DNA of 64,000 nt from Ornithodoros turicata (taxonomy: Eukaryota; Arthropoda; Arachnida; Ixodida; Argasidae). The first letter of the stretch is position 1. The number at the start of each line of letters is the position of its first letter. Positions 58,401-64,000 of this stretch are shown here, piece after piece. The notes beneath the pieces are model-generated. The model saw only the letters and a program-made list of their open reading frames with translations, made no database searches and was not told the origin of the DNA. Location of the stretch: the NCBI RefSeq assembly GCF_037126465.1, contig NC_088203.1, forward strand, positions 106,292,409-106,356,408, given 5' to 3'. The translations under genes were made by a program, and so were the position numbers.

Positions 58401-59058
58401 GTGCGTTTCCAGCGGTTCTTCAACAATTTTGATACAACTAAACAAAAAATGTGAAAACTGGAAGCCCAGCTGACCAGTGTGTCACGATTTCTGTCTGTTG
58501 GTTGTTGGGTCACCACATTCGAAAAGATGCTCTCCTACAAAGACAGAAAGATGCAGAACAAAACTTCCAAGCACCAGCATGGTGGTTCTGTTTTTCAGAC
58601 AGAAGGGCACTACTAAGATGATGCATCTGCTTATCGTTTACCTCCCACAGAAAAGTTTCTGCATCCCTCCGTGCGATGCATGGACCGGCAATACCAGCCG
58701 ACAAGTTTTGCCCGTTTGAATCCAGGATATCCCGTGTAGGAGAGGTTAAGAAACCACAACTTGAATTGTCGCAAGTATGGCAACAAAACAAAACAAGAAG
58801 TATCATGTCGTAACATGAATGCCGCTAGTGGGCAGAGTAGCTCCCACTTGTCGAGCGTCTTGATGTTCCTTGCTACGCAGGGACTCGTGGACGCCCAAGG
58901 TGGCTAACGAGGGGAAAGATTCGTAAACCCTCCCGAAAACAGAAAAGTTACGAGCTGGTAGACACTGGATTGCTCGTGGTCACAGTGTGTAGTAATCCCA
59001 CGGCGCTGCTCCATTTTGTAGTTTTGAAAGCTTAAAAATATTCCAATTAAGTCAGCTG

Positions 59059-59064
59059 TTTATT
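59059..59064 (-). terminator. AATAAA directly after the GNB5 stop
   Basis: Minus-strand AATAAA begins 6 nt past the TGA at 59071. It could end the transcript with an extremely short 3'UTR; a later signal is equally possible. Confidence 0.35.
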
Positions 59065-59070
59065 CATTCT

Positions 59071-62000
59071 TCAGGCCCAAACCTGTAAATAATAAAGAAA
59101 ATGCTAAGGGCGTAAGTTGTGCACTGCGCCATAGCTACGCATAACACTATCACGTAACCTAAGGTATGGAGGCAGGAGCGAGAGTGAGAGAAGTTTGCCG
59201 CGCGAGCTTCTGCGGGGGATTGTAGGGGGAAGGTGCGGTCAGCCTGCTCTGAAGTGGCGGCTCGGTGCACCCGGGGGAGGGCGAAGAGGGGAGGGGAGAG
59301 ATGATGGTGGCACAGGAGAGGGAGGGGCGTGCTAACCCTCTTGCTCTGGGATTTGGGTAGTACAAGAGGGCTACCCACCACAGAAAACATGCGAGCATTC
59401 CTCAGTAGCCTTCATTGGGATGCTCCCTGTACCACGGTAACCGCCAGCATTATTGGCGAAGTTACCCCATGCGAGCTTCCGCGGCGGCGTGAAGGCCGTT
59501 CTTGGCCTCGCTCCGAGGGCTCTTCCGCGGAGCCAGTCGCGCTGCGCACGAGTGATCGCGGGCGGCGGGTAGCCCAGCGTTGCGGCGGCGCAATGTGGTC
59601 CAGGCACATAGCCTGCAGACATTGGGCGATGTCCCGCGCGTTCACGTTTCATAACGAAAACGCGGGGAACATGGGTGAGGTGCGAGAACCGCCGCTATCC
59701 CCTTTGCCCTATGCGGACGGCGGCGGCGCATGCGTCTCCCGCAAGTGGGAACCAGGCTTGGTCAAAACGTCGCGTGCACGCCGTGGCCTTTCACGCGCGG
59801 CGAGGAAACTCCCGCGAGACTACCACTCCGGAAGCATGGGACACGTACAAAACGAGTGACGTGCACCGCTGTTACTATATGCGTCGACCACAAGCGTGTG
59901 CAAATATGCTGTTTTCTACAGTGTCTGCGACGCGTTCAATGTGTTCAGTGGATATTGTGCTAGCTGTACCCTTTGTCGCACGGAGGGCATCGCTCTTTCC
60001 ACTCCTCAGAAAACGCGCGCGAATATCTGGGGTCGACAGACACCGGCCCGCTCTCTCCGCGAAATCGTCGGAAGAACGCTCCATGCGGATCGGCCAACCA
60101 GGCGACGGAAACAGAAACGGCATATTACCGAAATTGGATGTGGTAACGACAGCGGAAATTGTGTTCGTGTCGTCCCTCTGTGTGCCCAGACTGAGGCCTT
60201 CACATTATGGAGTTATTCACCATCTGGCCTGCATATACGCCATCTTGTCGGTTACTGTTGACCCCCTGAATTTGCGAAGGGGGCAAAATTCCCACGGAGG
60301 TGAGGCGCGAAAGTGTTATCTTAGGTGCCGCACGCGAATAAAATGTCATAAACCCTTTTCGTAAATCGCTCAAATTGCCAGCATAGTCGAGGAATTGTCG
60401 ATTCATGCGGTAGAACTCACGACGACATGACCTGAAAGTGTTCACGGGGTCCAGGATGTTTTACACAACTCTGTCTCATGTGTGCCATGAGCTGCCTCGA
60501 ATGTTGGGGACCCGGGCATGAATTGATAGTAGCGGTAGGGGTATGGGCCCCCTGAATTCAGGACATTGCGCCGCCCCTGATTGCGCCCATAACAAACATA
60601 GCTCTCAAGGTGGTGGAAACTCAAGCCGTGCTCGGTAAATTAGCAAATGCACTATTCCCTGATATCACCCCTGTAGAGGGCTTCGAAAAGGCGCCACCAT
60701 CATGTAGGTTTGAACCAAGTTTTCCGAGTTAATGCCCCGCTTTTTGCTCAATCACATTCACAACACGAAACATGTCTTGAACTCACCACTGCAAGATGAA
60801 TAAATAATGTGGATGGCAGGAATAATAGGGTGAAAAGATTACCCTGAGCGTGAAGTCCCAGCTGCCTGTGGATAACGCAGTGCCATCAGGAGAGACCTTG
60901 AGACAAGTGACGCGGTTTTCGTGTCCATAGAGGATGCTCAGGCGAACACACTTGAGGGCATCCCACACGTTCACAGTGTAATCGTTGTAACCCGCAAACA
61001 ATAGCCGCCCTACAAGACGCACACCGTATCACGCCATACAACAAGCAGCATAAACCACTTGTACTCACCGCTCACGGAAAAGTCTACAGAATTGATTCCA
61101 AATATAATGCTTTGCTTGGAGTATACCGCTACTTCACGATCCGCGCGTAGGTCGTACAAACGACACTGCAAATACACAATGGCACCAATAAGATTCCCAA
61201 AAAAGCATCAAAATTCAACGGACACTCTCAGCACCAAAACGGCCAGGCTCAACTTCCCCATCTACGCGTACACATGTACCCACGTGTTTAAGAACCAGCG
61301 AAATTGGATTAGGAAGCCCATTCACCAAGCATTCTATCCGGAGCAAAATATCACTTTGCAAAACGTCCTGAAAACTTTGTGACGGTGACTCCATCTACTG
61401 CAGCACCACCACCCCGCCCCCCTGGAGTTACGGGCTCTCAAGGACAGCTACGATCATTGTTTTTCTGCAAGAATGCTGGTTGTTTTTCAGCCAAAAGTTT
61501 ATGGAGGGGCGCCCCTCTAAAATGCCGAGGGCTGACCTTTTGTCATCTTCTCGCTATGTCTGACCACACAAGGTCATCAAGATACACCACTAAAGTCTAC
61601 GTTTTGACATCTCGCATATATTGTAGAACTGGTCGGGTATAAATGTGTTATTAACCGTCGCATCGTCGGAACCCGTGGCGATGGCGTCTCCGCTGGGGTA
61701 GAACTTGACTGTGTTGATGTCAGACTCGTGACCTTCGAAGGACTGAACGCACTGGCCAGATCGCATGTCCCAGATCAATGCTTGCCGGTCGCATCCCTGT
61801 AAACGACCGACCACAGGTAAGCAATCTAATGGGAGAAGTTGAGCTTCATTCAATGGTCATGCACGATGATGTAAGTACTGTCATGCCCAGGACAGTGCTG
61901 GATTAATGGGGGCAGACCGGGAGTTGTGCCCCGAGGCTCCCACATTAGCAATCTTCACAGGAATCACTTACATCCCGATTTTTTTTACACTGCTTGAAAA

Positions 62001-64000
62001 TAAAATCAAATAATAGCACATTACAAATCTCCTCGAACTCTTAACCGAACAGCACCCCGTATGACATAGTTCTGCCTCCTGATTGGTCACAAACGGGAGG
62101 CGTACGCCTTTTTGGGACACTTAGGCAGCTACGATAATTGTCACAAAAAGGCGTACGCTCTGCGCAATACTTGGCTTTCACCGCGCTATGTCGCGAGGTT
62201 CTCTTTGATGACACAAGACTACTACCCAGTGGAGTGGGAATCGCCGTTGGAAATTTGGCGCGGCGCCAATTACGTGAAATAAGAGTAAATGTTTTTTTTT
62301 TTGTTTTTTTTTTGTACAAGAGCGAGTTAGCACTTATGAAGTGGAGGGATGACGACGATGAGTGCAACTACGAAGGTGCACACGAAGGGTTGCAACACTA
62401 GCGCCACCGTATGGATGTGGTGAGTTGCGTGACTGTGTGGTGTCTCACGTCACCTGCCCTGACTCAAAAGGGATTAGGCAAACCTAAACCTAAACCTAAA
62501 CCTAGACTACATACGTCCACACACACACCCAACCCTAAAAGGCCCACTTGGTACAATATAATAATTCAAAAAAAAAAAAAAAAACGACACGTATGCAAAA
62601 CCACCATATGGTTAAAACATACTGGTTACATATGGCATAAATTGCAAAGTCTCAGAAGCTGCCCCCCCTCTCCGTCGAAGAACGGCTCCAAGAGCACTGT
62701 CTTCAGGGAATGTTAGGCTTTTGAGTGCAAGAATCAGAGACTAAAATAGTGTTACGTAACTGTGGGGGAAGCCTCCGTTGAAAACATTTGCGTGGGCATG
62801 CGCCATCTAGACTCGAGGTGCACTAAACAGGTCACCCAACATTTTCCAATTATCACGCTCCATTCAAGAACAACATCCGAATACGTGTGCCTCCGGTGAG
62901 CGTATTTACCGAGAGAAAAATGCCATCCAAAAAGCGTCGCCTCACTACATCACTTCCCAGGTGTGGCCACATTCCATGCAGCCGTTTTGGCACCGGTGTG
63001 ACAAGCTGTGGCGTGCGCCAGATGACGTGGACGATATCGCCACGAATGAGGCTCATCAAGCCGATTGGTAGGCCAGGGCATGACAGTATACATAGTACAT
63101 CATTGGGGGGACACCATTTAATAAAAAGGAGTGCCCTCCCTCGTAAACGGAGCTGGGCCACTCTACGCCAAATAGTCTTTCTCGACCCCCGGCAATTCGG
63201 GTCCCATAATTTGGGAAATTGCAAAAATAGGGGTGGGGGGATCGCCCCCAATTAGGTTTCCTCCTCTCCCCTCCTCCACTACGCGCTCTGACCAAGAAAA
63301 CGGCCCCAAAGTGAGGGAAATAAGGCAGACTGCTCCAGCTGGGCAGATCGAGGTTTGTGGCACAGAATGAGGTCCGACCTATGGACCAAAAATAATTTTT
63401 AATGTATCAAAATCTCCTTTTTGCTGAATGGGTTATCGTAACTATGCTGAAATTTTTCTAGCTTTCTTCTTTGTCCGCAAAGTATTTTTTTAAAGAATCG
63501 CAAACATGTAAGAAATAACGGCGCAATATGTGCCGCTTTGATAAAACATGATAATAAAAGCGGAGAAAGGAATGACTTTTGGCACATAGTTTGGACCAAT
63601 TATACCTCATCCTGTACCATAAACCTTTGCATACTGTGCCTGAACAATGGGTGCCACGAAGCTCTTGGCGGTGTGCTTTCGTGTTGTGTCTTCTGTCTTC
63701 CACCCACTGCTCAGGCACCTTCAGCATGGAGTTCATCCACCAGCTCCCCTGCATCTACGCCAATTCTGTCCCATAAACTTACGCTCCGCAGGAAAAGAAC
63801 GCCCTCCGTAGTACCGTTTTCGTGTTGTTCGTAAATTCTGACCCCGCGTAGATGTTTCAGTAGAACTTGGGGGAAATGCTCGCATCCTCGATAGTTCTTG
63901 GGAACCGAACTGCCGCGGGGTCGAGCAGGGGGCCTGGGGAGAGTCGTGCGATACGTACAGCCGAGACGAAAGTGTTTCCCATCTCGGTGGGGGACAGGTC
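59071..64000 (-). CDS. GNB5: G protein subunit beta 5, C-terminal WD40 repeats (5' part off the right edge)
   Basis: Minus-strand exons: 64000-63959 (runs off the window), 61796-61656, 61165-61069, 61009-60843, 59082-59071. Together they encode 152 residues plus TGA in frame. The reading covers the last WD40 blades: [98 protein letters not shown], and the terminal [17 protein letters not shown] with LFAGYND and the VWA end are Gbeta signatures; the GCDRQA and SKQSIIFG segments fit Gbeta5 better than Gbeta1-4. Gbeta5 pairs with the GGL domain of R7 RGS proteins and acts in GTPase acceleration at the plasma membrane. The final coding exon carries only four codons (V-W-A-stop), and an AATAAA begins 6 nt after the stop. 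The last intron (59083-60842) holds a CpG-rich block. Confidence 0.94.
59160..60360. other. CpG-rich block in the last GNB5 intron
   Basis: GC- and CpG-rich stretch (GCGGCGGCG, GCGCGC-type runs) unlike the AT-rich surroundings. Part of it (59338-59475) is a diverged copy of sequence at 48585-48690. Long open frames on both strands look like a by-product of composition. I cannot tell whether it is a mobile-element remnant or an internal CpG island. Confidence 0.45.
62100..62158. repeat. 20-bp inverted repeat (hairpin) in a GNB5 intron
   Basis: GCGTACGCCTTTTTGGGACA at 62100-62119 pairs with 62139-62158 with one mismatch across a 19-nt loop. No surrounding element boundary recognised. Confidence 0.75.
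62485..62510 (+). repeat. (CCTAAA) tandem repeat
   Basis: About four units of CCTAAA directly after a segment shared with 49264-49310 (AAAAGGGATTAGGC followed by a CCT-start). It looks like a microsatellite tail on a dispersed repeat. Confidence 0.7.

Larger units (their letters stand above)
52708..59058. other. FSAF1-GNB5 convergent intergenic region
   Basis: No gene exon recognised. Contents: the Penelope-like snap-back insertion (53098-53782) and an inverted-end element at 55026-55448. The stretches 53.8-55.0 kb and 55.5-59.0 kb contain AT-rich sequence and short frames with no family resemblance I can support. Confidence 0.5.

Noticed and set aside
59675..60364. Plus-strand open frame of 229 codons
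   Set aside because: It lies in a CpG-rich block where stops are scarce on several frames, shows no domain or exon structure, and sits antisense inside the last GNB5 intron.

Overview
This window is eukaryotic nuclear DNA. Short exons with GT-AG borders are separated by introns of about 0.1-3 kb, protein families are animal-type, and old DNA transposons are abundant. The mix of hAT-, Tigger/pogo- and mariner-type non-autonomous elements, a tRNA-derived SINE and a Penelope-like retroelement with a GIY-YIG endonuclease fits an arthropod, most likely a chelicerate such as a tick. The organism call is inference. The four gene calls rest on exon-by-exon translations whose reading frame is kept across every proposed splice junction.

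Layout from left to right. (1) Plus strand, 358-8985: the 3' fourteen coding exons of a FERM-domain protein of the FRMD5/FRMD3 type. It has the FERM F1-F2-F3 lobes, the FERM-adjacent RFRYSGR motif and one C-terminal membrane segment; the 5' end lies left of the window. (2) Minus strand, 45538-12649: a complete SKIC3 (TTC37/Ski3) gene, the tetratricopeptide scaffold of the Ski complex. I resolve 36 coding exons that join into one frame of 1473 codons plus stop. (3) Plus strand, 49583-52707: the orthologue of C1orf131 (FSAF1, DUF4602), a small-subunit processome factor; its first coding exon is not identified. (4) Minus strand, 64000-59071: the 3' half of GNB5, the Gbeta5 WD40 subunit; the 5' half lies right of the window.

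FRMD5 and SKIC3 converge, SKIC3 and FSAF1 diverge across a roughly 4-kb region with a candidate shared promoter, and FSAF1 and GNB5 converge. The genes belong to unrelated pathways: cortical FERM scaffolding, cytoplasmic 3'-5' mRNA decay, ribosome assembly and RGS-coupled G-protein signalling. I see no functional cluster.

The rest is mostly mobile-element debris with sharp signatures. There are several hAT MITEs with 8-bp target duplications, including a CCCGAATT-rich family present at least five times. There are Tigger/pogo MITEs with TA duplications and transposase scraps, TTAA-flanked elements, SINE copies, and nested insertions. The most unusual object is at 53098-53782: a Penelope-like endonuclease fragment enclosed by two 152-bp arms that read as perfect inverted copies, which points to a very recent snap-back insertion. 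I found no novel multi-gene system, CRISPR array, or rRNA/tRNA gene.
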